Source of the DNA: Loripinus fragilis
Taxonomy: Eukaryota; Mollusca; Bivalvia; Lucinida; Lucinidae
Direction of reading: 5' to 3'
DNA: 64,000 nucleotides
Assembly (NCBI GenBank): GCA_964019695.1
Contig: OZ026515.1
Span: 39,138,994 to 39,202,993 of the forward strand
Of the stretch, positions 1 through 11,600 are shown piece by piece. The notes beneath the pieces are model-generated. The model worked only from the letters and a program-made list of their open reading frames with translations. It made no database searches and was not told the origin of the DNA. Every line of letters begins with the position of its first letter. Within the stretch, counting starts at the first letter, position 1. The position numbers and the translations under genes are program-made.

Positions 1-768
1 TTTTTTCTCTGAAATTTACCCCCCAAAAAGTTCAATTCCAAATACAGATTAGTTCTAGTCATTGTCAAGATAGCATATTACCACAAAAACATGCCACATA
101 TATCCTGTTGATCTGAGCCTTTCATGAAAATTAGAAACCGGTAACATTGCCATTTCTTATCTTCTATGGATGTAGGTCAGTTTTTGCAAATTAATATTTT
201 TTTAAATGAATCAAGAATTTCACAGAAGGACGTTGCTTTTAAATCTACTTACACCTTTCTTACACAAAAACATGTTTTGATTTCTTATGATTGGACGGTC
301 GGGAATGCCTAACGTTGTGGCACCACAGGGCCATGACCTCGTGTATCACTATGTCATGTCATTAGTAATATTGTTGAAGAAACAAGAAATTTAACAATAA
401 ACGCGTAAAAAGACAACCAACCATTTTCTTTACATCCCAAATGAACTAGAGTAGCCACATTTTGGTTCCATGACCTGGATATAGTGTAACTGAGACTGAT
501 CAGTGGTATCATAGAGCAAAGTGTTCTACATGAACAAGTGAGGTCAAGAAACGGTAGTGTATGCCTAGAATACTGACATAAAGAGACCCAGCTAGCTAAA
601 GTATAAATGTTGCTCACTGCTGAAAATCAGCATCAGTTTTACAGAACAGAACGGACAGAGAAAAAGGACAGATTGAATTAGCAATAAATTTGTGTTCAAG
701 AGTTTCTATAAACAAAATAGTTCAATTTTACCAATGGGTTCGACATCAGTAAGTTTTAAGAACAGGGT
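1..768 (-). mobile_element. Part of a long-inverted-repeat DNA element, interrupted by a Naiad
   Basis: This stretch is the reverse complement of roughly 32330-33100. Shared landmarks include the 'accggtaac' block near 140 and the stretch ending 'agaacaggg' near 768. The same element resumes at about 4391 ('tacaattatgatatc'), so the intervening Naiad was inserted into it. The minus-strand open frame 354-617 matches the plus-strand open frame 32432-32746 only because both are copies of this repeat; I see no protein family in either. The left end lies outside the window. Confidence 0.7.
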
Positions 769-3700
769 TTTTTACATTTGGCGTCCTCTGTTCGTATTCC
801 TAGTTCAGTCAACAATTTTCGGGATATGCTTCCTACCATTAGGTTAACTCCTCTTGGGTCACCTATTATCAGGAAGTATACTAAACCATTTAATGCATTC
901 AAAAGACGCGGAATGTATCCTTATGTTTCTAAGTGAAATGCCAAGAGGTGTGTCTGTTGCTAAAACTACCATTACATCATCTGTAAATGGTAGGAAATTT
1001 TCCATAATTAATAATAATTATTTGGACTGAACTTCATCGGATCTGATTTATGTTATAGCTTGAACTGAAACTAACTGTGGAATGCAATATGTTGGACAAA
1101 CTGGCCGATCCCTCAAGACTAGGTTTCGTGAGCACTTTCGTAAAATGAAAAAGCCTAAAAAATTTGACACATTTCTTTATCGCCATTTCAAAAATAATGG
1201 TCATTCACCTAGTAAAATTGTAATTCAGCCGGTTGAAAAAAAATTATATATGATCCAAATTCATCAACTAGATTAAAAAAATATAAAGAGACATGAAACT
1301 GAACTTAAATGGATTAATTTTTTGCAATCACCTTTTCCTTTAGGCTTTAATGATAATATATACCATGAAGGCAACATTTCTAAAATGCCAGATTTTGATG
1401 TTTTTTCTGTTTTGGAATGTAAAAACGTAAAAGTAGATCTCATGGTAAACGTAAAAATAGCAACATTAAGCGCAAAATTTGTACTGAAAAACGCTTAAAT
1501 ACTTCTCTAAAGGATCTTTCTTTGGCTTTAACTAATCATGGTCCGCATGGCTTATTTTCATTTTTAAGTTCCTTGCCTATCTCAGTTTTACGCAATTTAG
1601 AGTTAGAGGCTAATAAACTTTACGATAGAGCAAACAAATTATATAAAGCAGCACTCCTTACAAGGTGTTATGTTCAACATTTCCTTAGTCCTTATATCGA
1701 TTCTGAGGTCTACCATAAACGACATTTTATCAAAATTCCATTCATTAACAAAGGTATTGAGTTTATTGATTTACATAGTATCTTCAAGGATAATTTAGTG
1801 ATTTCATCTATTCCAAATTACTTTAATAATTCTGAAACTCCTATCATTTTTTATAATTATAACAAACCAATTAGGTCTACGATATTTAACTTTAATAAAA
1901 CTGTAAATGATTTAGATATAGATTCCAATACTTCTGCCTCCTGAGATTGTAAAAATTCAAATTATTTATATCCCTCTGCAGGGCATGTTATTATAGGTAA
2001 TCTAAATGTCATTCCTGACGCTAGAGTTCCCAATATCATTTCTAAAGGCCCTAGATATAGATTTCCCTCTAATATTGATTTCTCTAAATGTCGTAGAGAG
2101 ATCGCTGCTTCTTTAAATGACTTTAGTAATCGTTGGTGTAAATGGGAAAATGTTGAACCTGATGCTTTGAAGGAATGGAAGATTAACATTTTTAAAATTA
2201 TTGATACTCGTATTTCATTTTACTCTCTTAATATACATCTTTTGTCCCCTAAACCTAAATCTTCTTTTCGTCATCTTAAACGAGGTATCCAGGATTTTCA
2301 TATGAACTATTTTTTGGTTCCAGCAGATAAAGCTGCTAACAATGTTGTAGTTGTTTGACGATTGTATTATATTAATGCTCTTAAGCGTGAGCTTGTTGAC
2401 ACTTATGCCTATAAACTGCAGCCTTCTTTAAGTGAAAGGGTGATTGTTGATGGGCATGGTTGTCATACAGCCCTACGTTTTGGTGTCAAAGCTAAAGAAA
2501 ATCAAGACAAAGTTCCTACGTTGTACTGGTTACCTAAACTCCATAAAAACCCCTATAAAGCAAGATTTATTGCTAATTATAGTTCTTGTACGACAACAGA
2601 ACTTTCTAAATTGTTAACCTTGTGTCTTACAGCTGTTAAAAAACATGTGATCAAATATTGTGAAAAGGTAAATGAGAGATCCGGTATAAACCTATTTTGG
2701 TCTATTAAAAATTCAGGTGAAATTTTAGATAAACTTAAAGCTAGAGATTTCAATGCGACCAGTTTGTCTACTTATGATTTTTCTACTCTTTACACTACTT
2801 TACCTCATAATTTAATTAAAGATAAACTAATTGATCTTATTGAAAGAACCTTCCGAAGAGAAGGCTCTCCTTACCTTGCATGTAATGAAAGAAATTCATT
2901 TTTTACTTCAGAAAAAACTAAAAAATATCATGCATGGTCGTGTCAAAATGTATGTGATGCGCTGACCTTTTTGTTGGACAACATTTTTATTCGATTTGGC
3001 ACTAAGCTCTATTGACAAGTAGTAGGAAATCCTATGGGCACTAATTGTGCTCCCCTGGTTGCAGATTTATTCCTGTTTTGTTATGAGAGGGACTTTATGA
3101 TGTCTCTTTCTGATGATAAGAAGGCTGATTTTATTAATGCGTTTAACACTACTTCCAGATATTTGGACGATATTTTAAATATTAATAATGTTTATTTTGA
3201 CAATATGGTTAGTCAAATATACCCTTCAGAGCTCCAACTGAATAAAGCCAATGCCTCTGATACCGAAGCCGCATTTTTAGACTTGCATTTGTCAATTTCT
3301 AATGATATTGTTTCTACCAAAATTTATGATAAACGTGACGACTTTGATTTTGAAATTGTCAATTTCCCATTTTTAGATGGTGATGTTCCTCGTTCTACAT
3401 CCTATGGAGTCTATATCTCTCAACTCATTCGTTTTGCTAGAGCATCTAGCTATGTTGCTGACTTCAACACTCGCAATAAATTGTTAACTCAGAAACTTCT
3501 TAAACAAGGCTATCGGTATCATAAACCTCGCAATACATTTTCAAAATTTTATAGACGATACTATGATTTGATTTCTAAATTCCAAGTTGGACTTAAATCT
3601 CTCTTGCGCCAAGGACTTTCGGAACCTGATTTCTATGGTGACTTGGTGTATAAATTGAAGAGGATTTTTGGCTCTAATAATTTTTCAGCGCAGTTCATTA

Positions 3701-3858
3701 AAATAATTTCCAATTATAAAAAGATTGGCTATAACATTAACGTATTGCAACAGACTGCATGCTTGGTAGTCAACCCAATCACGGTTGGCAACTCTGCTTT
3801 CCTCTTTAATTGCACGCCGGTGGGTCAGACTTCAGACTCTATGATGGTTCCGACTTAA
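769..3858 (+). pseudogene. Naiad polyprotein (GIY-YIG endonuclease + reverse transcriptase), frame-disrupted, six in-frame TGA
   Basis: The composite frame encodes about 1030 codons. The endonuclease has QYVGQTG at about 1085-1105, followed by RFREH and a second His in the RHFKNNGH stretch. The CCHH zinc motif of PLE endonucleases reads TGA..C..H..H here. The CxC linker at 1942-1950 reads TGA-D-C. The RT has a motif A-like YDFSTLYTTLP near 2775, NPMGTNCAPL near 3028, and the catalytic YLDD near 3160. In-frame TGA codons lie at 934, 1028, 1061, 1942, 2356 and 3013; I see no in-frame TAA or TAG. Small frame breaks occur near 961, 1236, 1282 and 1421, mostly in A-runs, so this copy is probably dead. 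ATG826 is the first ATG in frame. In clams and spiders Naiads are reported to encode multiple selenocysteines, and the TGA pattern fits that. It ends at TAA 3856-3858. Confidence 0.85.
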
Positions 3859-3879
3859 AGACTTATCTATTGATGAGAT

Positions 3880-3918
3880 GGTAGGGGCCTGATGCTTTGG
3901 CTGTTTGTCAGGCCCACC
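3880..3918 (+). other. Stem-loop in the Naiad 3' UTR
   Basis: GGGCCTGA and TCAGGCCC pair perfectly over 8 bp around a 15-nt loop. An outer GGT/ACC extends the stem. It begins 22 nt after the stop codon. Equivalent positions in the copies at 6394-6432 (minus) and 7630-7662 retain part of the pairing. I do not see the AUGA...AA...GA core of a eukaryotic SECIS here, so its role is unknown. Confidence 0.5.
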
Positions 3919-4390
3919 GGGGTTTACCTGTTGGATTTCTTTTGCTCCGGTATTCAGTTTAATTTACTGTTGAGTCCTTATCCTTGCTTTCTCCTTGTTA
4001 TAAATTGATTTGTATGTTTTAGGAGATGATGCATTGATAAGTTAGGGGTCTTTCATGCAAACCAAATATCTATGTGTCTTGATCCACATCTGAATTAAGG
4101 GTGAGGTTGGCGCCCTTAAACCGGTTTAAGCCTTCCAGTAAAATATCTTTACTGACTGTTCCAAGGCGGTACTTCTTTTGTGGATCTTTTATGTTTTTGT
4201 TCTGTCTTGTGTTTGATATGTCTTTGTGCGCGTCTGTTTATATGTGCTTTGTGGTCACCTGCTGGAAAAGGGCTGACCTCTTGGCTCTCGTTTGTGGTTT
4301 CTACTGTGAGTTTGTCACTTTCCCATTGGTATCCTGGGTCAGCTGTGGTACTTGATTGTATCGATTCCTGATCTTTGCACCCTTACTTAC

Positions 4391-5921
4391 TTTTACAATT
4401 ATGATATCATGAATATGAGGTTCTTATCCTGTATGAATTGACTAGGTATGAGGTTGAATGAATGTACATTCTTAAAACTGTTACATTTTAAGCGTAACGT
4501 AGGTTAGACGTAGTTTTAACGTTAGAGACTAAAAGGTGTTAAGCAGATTTGTCTCCCTATTGTATAATGTGCAAGCACTTCCTGAGATAGGGTGATGTTG
4601 CGAAAGTGTGAAAACGGATAATGCAGAAAATTTAATTCTTGCTCAAGATGTTTAATCATGGGGTAACCATAGCCACCCTCTTGCATGCTTCATAGTAGGC
4701 CAGTGACTCCGTTACTTCATAGGAATGAAAAGAAAAGCTTAGACCAGATAAGTCGCATTTCTTAATACTTGCTTACTGCATTGAAAGCACAATGCAGCAA
4801 ACTACCTGTATAACTTAAAATAATTCAAGCCTATGATATTACTGTTATATATGTTGCTTACTTTCAAATATATTACTATCTATTTCTAGCCCATGTCTGT
4901 GAAAAAAACCCTATGTAGGGGGAATTTTGTACATAATGATTTTCTAAACCACATTATATATGACATAAACTAATATTAGCTCTTTAGAAATTGGTATATT
5001 ACCATGCAACAGCCAAGTCTAGTACGTTACCATTAAATAATAGGAGCTCCTGTAATTGTATTATTATCATTTCAGTCTGTATTCTTGCATATCATCACTA
5101 TGTTTTGATTGAATGCTACTTTTACAGAATGATAATAACTACTTTAGGCACCTGGTATTACTATTATATACGTTACTTTCTTATAAAAACATTATTTTAG
5201 TGCACTGCTAGGAATATATGAGTTCAAACAGCTAGTGAGTGAAAATGACTGCCATCTTAGTGCTCGATATTTACAGAAATTGCAAATATTATCTTTTTTA
5301 ACATAACATATTACTGAGATTCAACTTCAACAAAAGCATGGATGCTTTAAAGGAGAAGACTTCAATTAATGTCCATGAAAATGTCATCAAATGTTCTAGG
5401 AATCATGTAAGCTACATTTCTAATACCTGTTAGCTTTTCATAATCAAATTATTTTTCTAAAAGGCTTAAAAGTTATCCTTAATCTCTTTGCCACTATCAC
5501 ATACTTGATTCTTTTTATGCTTAAATTGAAGTATAACGTAAATAGCAATCAAACAGATTCATTTAGGTATGACATTATTTGTGATCATTGCCATGTAAAA
5601 CCCATCATTATGAATGATTTCCACCACGTTCTTACAGAAATGTTACACGTTTAGATTGCTTTAGCAAATGATTAGTAGTAGTTAATACGATTATCAGTTT
5701 CAATTAAACAATGGAAGTCATGTTCGAAATTTACTGAAATCAAATTTAAAAGCTAGAATGAAGTAAAGATTCACCTTCTGAGTTTTGCTATACCAAAATA
5801 GATGTAGGCAAATAATTTGTAATGGAGCCATTCTCTTTAAACAATAACAGATTACAGACACACATGTTGCCTTATATTTGAGGTAACCACATAACGTCTT
5901 ACTTCATGTATTTATAAAGAT
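4391..5921 (-). mobile_element. Continuation of the interrupted long-inverted-repeat element, diverged
   Basis: About 4391-4540 matches the reverse complement of 32160-32290, for example the 'aactacgtctaacctacgtt' region read on the minus strand. From about 4600 on I cannot follow the homology by eye. No gene-like open frame is present; 4991-5200 is a short AT-rich frame without recognisable similarity. Confidence 0.5.
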
Positions 5922-6811
5922 AAGTAAGGGTACAAAGATCAGGTATCGATACAATCAAGTACCTAACCTGACCCAGGATACCAATGGGAAAGTGACAAAC
6001 TCACAGTTAGACACCACAAACGAGAGCCAAGAGGTCAGCCCTTTCCCAGCAGGTGACCACAAGGCACACAAAAACAGACATGCAAAAAGGGATAACACAC
6101 ACAAGACAGAAAAAAACGTAAATGATCCACAAAAGAAGTACCGCCTTGGAACGGTCAGTAAAGATATTTTACTGGAGTACTTAAACCGGTTTCACGGCGC
6201 CACCCTCACCCTTAATTCAGATGTGGATCAAGACAAATAGATATTTGGTTTGCATGAAAGACCCCTAAATTATCAATGCATCATCTCCTACAACATTTAA
6301 ATCAAGATATAAAAAAGAAATAAAGCAAAGATAAGGACTCAACAGTAAACAAAACTGAATACTGGAGCAAAAGAAATCCAACAGGTAAACCCCGGTGGGC
6401 ATGACAAACAGCCAAAGCATTAGGCCACTACCATCTCATCAATAGATAAGTCTTTAAGTCGGAACTGTCATAGAGTCTGAAGTCCGACCCACCGGCGTGC
6501 AATTAAAGAGGAAAGGAAAAGTGCTAACCGTGATAGGGTTGACCACTAAGCATGCAGTCTGTTGCAATACATTAATAATGGGAAAATATTTTAATGAACT
6601 GCGCTGAAAAATTATTAGAGCCATCAATCATTTTCAATTTATACACCAATTCACCATAGAATTCAGGTTCCGAAAGACCTTGGCGCAAGAGAGATTTAAG
6701 TCCAAGGAATTTAGATATCAAATCATAGTATCGTCGATAAAATTTAGAAAAAGTTTTGCGAAGTTTATGATACCGATAACCTTGTTTAAGAAGTTTCTGA
6801 GTTATCAATAT
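5922..6811 (-). mobile_element. 5'-truncated Naiad copy, inverted
   Basis: This is the reverse complement of about 3480-4390 of the full-length copy. The minus frame 6572-6808 matches the C-terminal RT region (TQKLLKQGYRYHK, KFYRRYYDLISKF). It includes the complete 3' UTR and ends at 'cccttactta' like the full copy. Head-to-tail and inverted arrangements are typical of Penelope-like elements. Confidence 0.85.
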
Positions 6812-6825
6812 AATTAAAGCAAATT

Positions 6826-7036
6826 CCTAAAAACTTTTTGTGGCTTTCCCTGGGTAGAAACCAGTACCGCCGGGAGGGTTTATGATTTGTGTGTTTATTA
6901 TATGACGGGAGCACCCGAAGGCTCACCGAAAGTGGTTTTATGTGGTTTTATGGTTTTATGGAGAAGCCGGGAATCGAACCTGCGACCCCTGGTTTACAAG
7001 GCATAGCACTTATCCACTACACCACGGGGGCTTCTC
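6826..7036 (-). mobile_element. tRNA-derived SINE with a Thr-like head
   Basis: Read on the minus strand, 7036 down to about 6959 resembles a tRNA. It has the A box TGGTGTAGTGGATAAG, an anticodon loop CTTGTAA (TGT), and the B box GGTTCGATTCC. The 5' GCCCCCG acceptor arm has no partner at the 3' end. Instead an 8-bp inverted repeat ggagaagc/gcttctcc brackets the head. A body of about 130 bp follows toward 6826. This is a SINE head rather than a functional tRNA. Confidence 0.65.
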
Positions 7037-8232
7037 CTTTTTGGACTTTGGCTTGTCCATAACGAATGGCATAGTTTCATCTAAAATTTATCATAAACGG
7101 GATGATATTAATTTTGAAATGGTTAATTTTCAATTTCTCGATGGAGATGTTCCTCGCTCCCCTTCTAATGCATGGTGTCTATATTCCGCAGCTTAAATTA
7201 TCGTTTTGCGAGAGTATTTTGTAAAGTTAAAGACTTCAATATTAGAAACCAATTCTGACTGCTAATTTTTTAAAGCAAGGATATAGATATCATAAAATCC
7301 GTAAAGTATTTTCTACCAAAGACACACAGAGTTGATTGTTAAATTCAATATTGGTTTAAAAACTCTTCTGCAACAGAGCATTTCGGGGTACATGTAGGTA
7401 TTTTATGATGATTTAGTTAATAAATTCAAAAAATTGTTGGAAAACCTAATTTTAGTGATCAATTCAAAAAGATAATCAAACGTTATAAAAAAAGGTTGAA
7501 TATAACATGTATATCATGTCTGGTTGTAAACCCAATCACAGTTTTAAGCTATGGTTTCCTCTTTAGTTGCACGACGGTGGGTAAGGCATCAGACTCAGTC
7601 AGGCCCCTGGCATAAATCTTTTATTGGCTGGTGCCTGGTGCTTGTCTTTGGCAGGTCCAACCGTGGCTCAAAGTTGTTTTCCTTTAGCTAGGACTACCTG
7701 CGAGTTATGATCCTTTTCCTTTGTTTCATCAGTGTGTTAATTTGATTCGATTGTTTCTCGGTGATGATACATTGCATTAGTTAGGAAATCTCCATGTGGT
7801 GTATTTTTTGTGTGTTTTAACTGCAACAGAACATAGGGCGAAGATTTAGAACCAGTGAAATGCATTTAAGCCCCCCAGTGGCTTAGGCTACTGTCTGTTC
7901 TAAGGCGATGGTTCCGTTGTTGTCGATTCATTTTTCATTGTTGCTCCCATTGTTTTGGGGGTTCTGTGTTCGGTCCTTGTTTTGTTATTCGCTACTTTGT
8001 GTCCTAGTTTTGCAATCCTCTTGATGGAGAAGAGAGCTAGTTGCTATACTTTAACTGTCTACCTGAAACCTTGTTACTGTTCATGTTCTGTGGCTCTTCC
8101 TCGCGGTGCCATGGATTGCTCTACAGCGAGAGTGTTGTATTTTTTGTTCATACTCACTTGTTTTTTGTTTTTTTTTAGTTTTGAGGATCGACAATGGATT
8201 TTCCTGGCCAATCTGCGAGTCGAGAGCCCTTT
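7037..8232 (+). mobile_element. Degenerate 5'-truncated Naiad copy with 3' UTR
   Basis: The frame around 7039-7196 matches the RT region after the YLDD block of the full copy (DGDVPRS, KIYHKRDD). Several stops and frameshifts follow. The 3' UTR is recognisable to about 8180, then one unit of the CCAAT minisatellite (near 8190-8215). The plus frames 7955-8284 and 8194-8445 lie in UTR or repeat and are not genes. Confidence 0.75.
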
Positions 8233-8300
8233 TCTTTGTTTAATCATAGTTTGTCAATTTATTTTGATTGTTTCTCTGTGGTGATACATTACATTAGTTA
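8233..8300 (+). mobile_element. Left part of a second tandem Naiad 3' fragment
   Basis: It repeats the 3' UTR segment found at 7712-7776 and stops exactly at TTA 8298-8300, where the 6.2-kb element begins. The homology resumes at 14497. Its head-to-tail position behind the preceding copy resembles the pseudo-LTR arrangement of PLEs. Confidence 0.75.
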
Positions 8301-8425
8301 TGCCTCGATTACATTTGCCTTACGACGAGAATACGACGCCCGTACGATGTCCAAATCACCGCAGTTTCCGTGCGGCCTCCGCAGGGAGACCTTGCGATCA
8401 TCGTACGGATTTACGGGCATCGTGG

Positions 8426-8576
8426 GTGCACAAATTACTGGTTAACCGCTTGTTCAAACCTGCCCAGGAAAAAGTGTGCTTAGGTGAACTGACCGTCCCG
8501 CAATGACCATAGCTGTTGACTTGGGACGTAAAGCAACAAAACAAACAAACAAACAAACAAACAAACAAACAAACAA
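8426..8576 (+). mobile_element. 5'-truncated SINE with (AAAC)n tail
   Basis: The body contains 'gggacgtaaagcaac' and a tail of about nine AAAC units. A 13-bp target duplication acgggcatcgtgg flanks it (8413-8425 and 8577-8589). The body matches the SINE at 17531-17852 in inverse orientation, but the tRNA head is missing. Confidence 0.85.
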
Positions 8577-8699
8577 ACGGGCATCGTGGCCTCTACGATT
8601 TTGTTTAACTCCGCACAATGACAAATTTGAAACAAGTAGCCCAATGGGCGACGATCGCTCACCTGGGAGCCAGCATAATGTTAGGAGATACGATAATTG

Positions 8700-11600
8700 A
8701 TGATGCTCAAAGGCAGGTAACTCTGATCTTGAAACAGTGACCAGGAACTAATTAAAAAAACATAAGATATTATGCCAGTCCTGATATCTGCAAGTTTTAA
8801 AAAGATCTGAAATGGTAAAAGTGTATTTTCAGATGCTCAAGGGCAGCTAACTCTGTTGTCAGTGATGGGTTCTGACCAATCTAATCTTTAATGTATGTCC
8901 CGATAACCAACAAGGATTAAAAAAAACAAATAAAAAATGAAGGCGCAAGAGTGGCCACAACATTATACAGCTATATTTTAGACTCTCAAGTGCAGCTAAC
9001 TCTGTAATTGGTGGTTGGTTGTAGCAGATAATCTAACTCATTGAAGCTTTTATGACTGTCATTGTTGCCTGCAAGAATGAGGAAGATCCATTCAAAAATG
9101 AGGGTGCTAGAGTGGTCACAAAAGATCTCCCATTGTAAGTCCATGCAGATTATTAATAACACTCACACAGTTAACAGTCTGAGGTTAGTTCTACTTAAAG
9201 TTCAAACTCATCCAAGTTTTATGGTTGTCCTTGTTACATGAAAGAATGAAGAAGATCTAATAAAAAATGAAGGCGCTGGAGTGGTCACAACATCACTTTT
9301 TAAGATGATCAAGGGGAGCTTACTCCAAAATAGGTGATGGATCTTGACGAAATTCAAACTCATTTAAGCTTTTATAGTCGTCCTTGTTATCTGCAAAAAT
9401 AAAGAAGATCCATTCAAAATTGAAAGCACTAGAGTGGTCACAACACTTCCCACATTATAAGTCTATGAGGATTTTTCCAAACGCTCAAGGGCAGCTAACT
9501 CATAAGAATTTGGTCGGATCCTGCAGAATTTCAAACTCATCCAAGCTTATATGTTTGTCCTTGTTAGATGAAAGAATGAAGAAGATCCAATCAAGAATGT
9601 AGACACTAGAGAGGTCACAACATTATCCATCAATTTTTAAGATGCCCAAGGGGAGCTAACTCCAAAATAGGTGATGGGATGTTGAGATAATTCAAACTAA
9701 TCCAAGCTTTAATAGTTGTCCTTATTGTATGCAAGAATGAAGAAGATCCATTCAAAATTGAAAGCACTAGAGAGGTCACAACACTTCTCCCATTATAAGT
9801 CTATGGGGATTTTTCCTAAACCTCAAGGGCAGCTAACTCATAAGAATTTGGTCGAATCCTGCAGAATTTCAAACTTATCCAAGCTTTTATGTTTGTCTTT
9901 GTTAGATGAGAGAATGAAGAAGATCCAATCAAAAATGTAGACGCTAGAGTGGTCACAACATTATCCATCAATCTTTAAGATGCCCAAGGGGAGCTAACTC
10001 CAAAATAGGTGATGGGATATTGAGATAATTCAAATTAATCCAAGCTTTAATAGTTGTCCTTATTGTATGCAATAATGAAAAAGATCCATTCAAAATTGAA
10101 AGCACTAGAGAGGTCACAACATTTCTCCCATTATAAGTCTATGGGGATTTTTCCAAACGCTCAAGGGCAGGTAACTCATAAGCACTAGAGAGGTCACAAC
10201 ATTTCTCCCATTATAAGTCTATGGGGATTTTTCCAAACGCTCAAGGGCAGGTAACTCATAAGTCCCTGGTTTGATCCTACTGAATTTCTAATTCATCCGA
10301 GATATTATGGATATCCATGTTGGCTGCAAGAATGAAAAAGATCCAATCAAAAATGAACGAGCTAGAGTGGTCACAACATTATTCATTAATTTTTGACGCT
10401 CAAGGGGAGCTAACTCCGAAGTCAGTGATGATATCTTGCCTAAATTCAAACTCACCCGAGCTTTTAAGATTGGTCTTGTTATCTGCAAGAATGAAGAAGA
10501 TCCATTCAAAATTGAAAGCACTAGAGTGGTCACAACATTTCTCCCATTATAAGTCTATGGGGATTTTTCAAAACGCTCAAGGGCAGGTATCTCATAAGTC
10601 CCTGGTCAGATCCTCCTACATTTCGAACCCATCCAAGATATTATGGATTTCCTTGTTGCCTGCAAGAATGAAGAAGATCCAATGAAAAATGAAGGCGCTA
10701 GAGTGGTCACAACACTATTTATTGATTTTTCTGACGCTCAAGGGCAGCTAACTCCGAAGTCAGTAAAGGAATCTTGCCGAAATTCAAACATATCCAAGCT
10801 TTAATAGTTGTCCTTATTGTATGCAAGAATGAGGAAGATCCATTCAAAATTGAAAGCACTAGAGTGGTCACAACACTTCCCACATTATAAGTCTATGAGG
10901 ATTTTTCCAAACGCTCAAGGGCAGCTAACTCATAAGAATTTGGTCGGATCCTGCAGAATTTCAAACTCATCCAAGCTTATATGTTTGTCCTTGTTAGATG
11001 AAAGAATGAAGAAGATCCAATCAAGAATGTAGACACTAGAGAGGTCACAACATTATCCATCAATTTTTAAGATGTCCAAGGGGAGCTAACTCCAAAATAG
11101 GTGATGGGATGTTGAGATAATTCAAACTAATCCAAGCTTTAATAGTTGTCCTTATTGTATGCAAGAATGAAGAAGATCCATTCAAAATTGAAAGCACTAG
11201 AGAGGTCACAACACTTCTCCCATTATAAGTCTATGGGGATTTTTCCGAACGCTCAAGGGCAGCTAACTCATAAGAATTTGGTCGAATCCTGCAGAATTTC
11301 AAACTTATCCAAGCTTTTATGTTTGTCTTTGTTAGATGAGAGAATGAAGAAGATCCAATCAAAAATGTAGACGCTAGAGTGGTCACAACATTATCCATCA
11401 ATCTTTAAGATGCCCAAGGGGAGCTAACTCCAAAATAGGTGATGGGATATTGAGATAATTCAAATTAATCCAAGCTTTAATAGTTGTCCTTATTGTATGC
11501 AATAATGAAAAAGATCCATTCAAAATTGAAAGCACTAGAGAGGTCTCAACATTTCTCCCATTATAAGTCTATGGGGATTTTTCCAAACGCTCAAGGGCAG

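Larger units (their letters stand above)
769..4390 (+). mobile_element. Naiad-type Penelope-like retroelement, near complete
   Basis: The domain order is N-terminal GIY-YIG endonuclease, then a CxC linker, then reverse transcriptase. This is the permuted order described for Naiad/Chlamys Penelope-like elements; canonical Penelope has the endonuclease at the C-terminus. The borders come from comparison with the host element: host sequence stops at about 768 and resumes at about 4391. The 3' border agrees with the inverted copy ending at 5922. Very little 5' UTR remains, so the 5' end may be slightly truncated. The 3' UTR runs from 3859 to 4390. Confidence 0.88.

Noticed and set aside
354..617. 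Open frame similar to 32432-32746, as a conserved protein
   Set aside because: The similarity reflects two copies of one DNA element; the flanking non-coding sequence is equally conserved.
3840..4100. SECIS element of the Naiad 3' UTR
   Set aside because: Several ATGA words exist, but I could not find one with the AA apical bases and the paired GA on the other side; left open for a covariance search.
6959..7036. Functional tRNA-Thr gene
   Set aside because: The acceptor arm does not pair and a SINE body follows.
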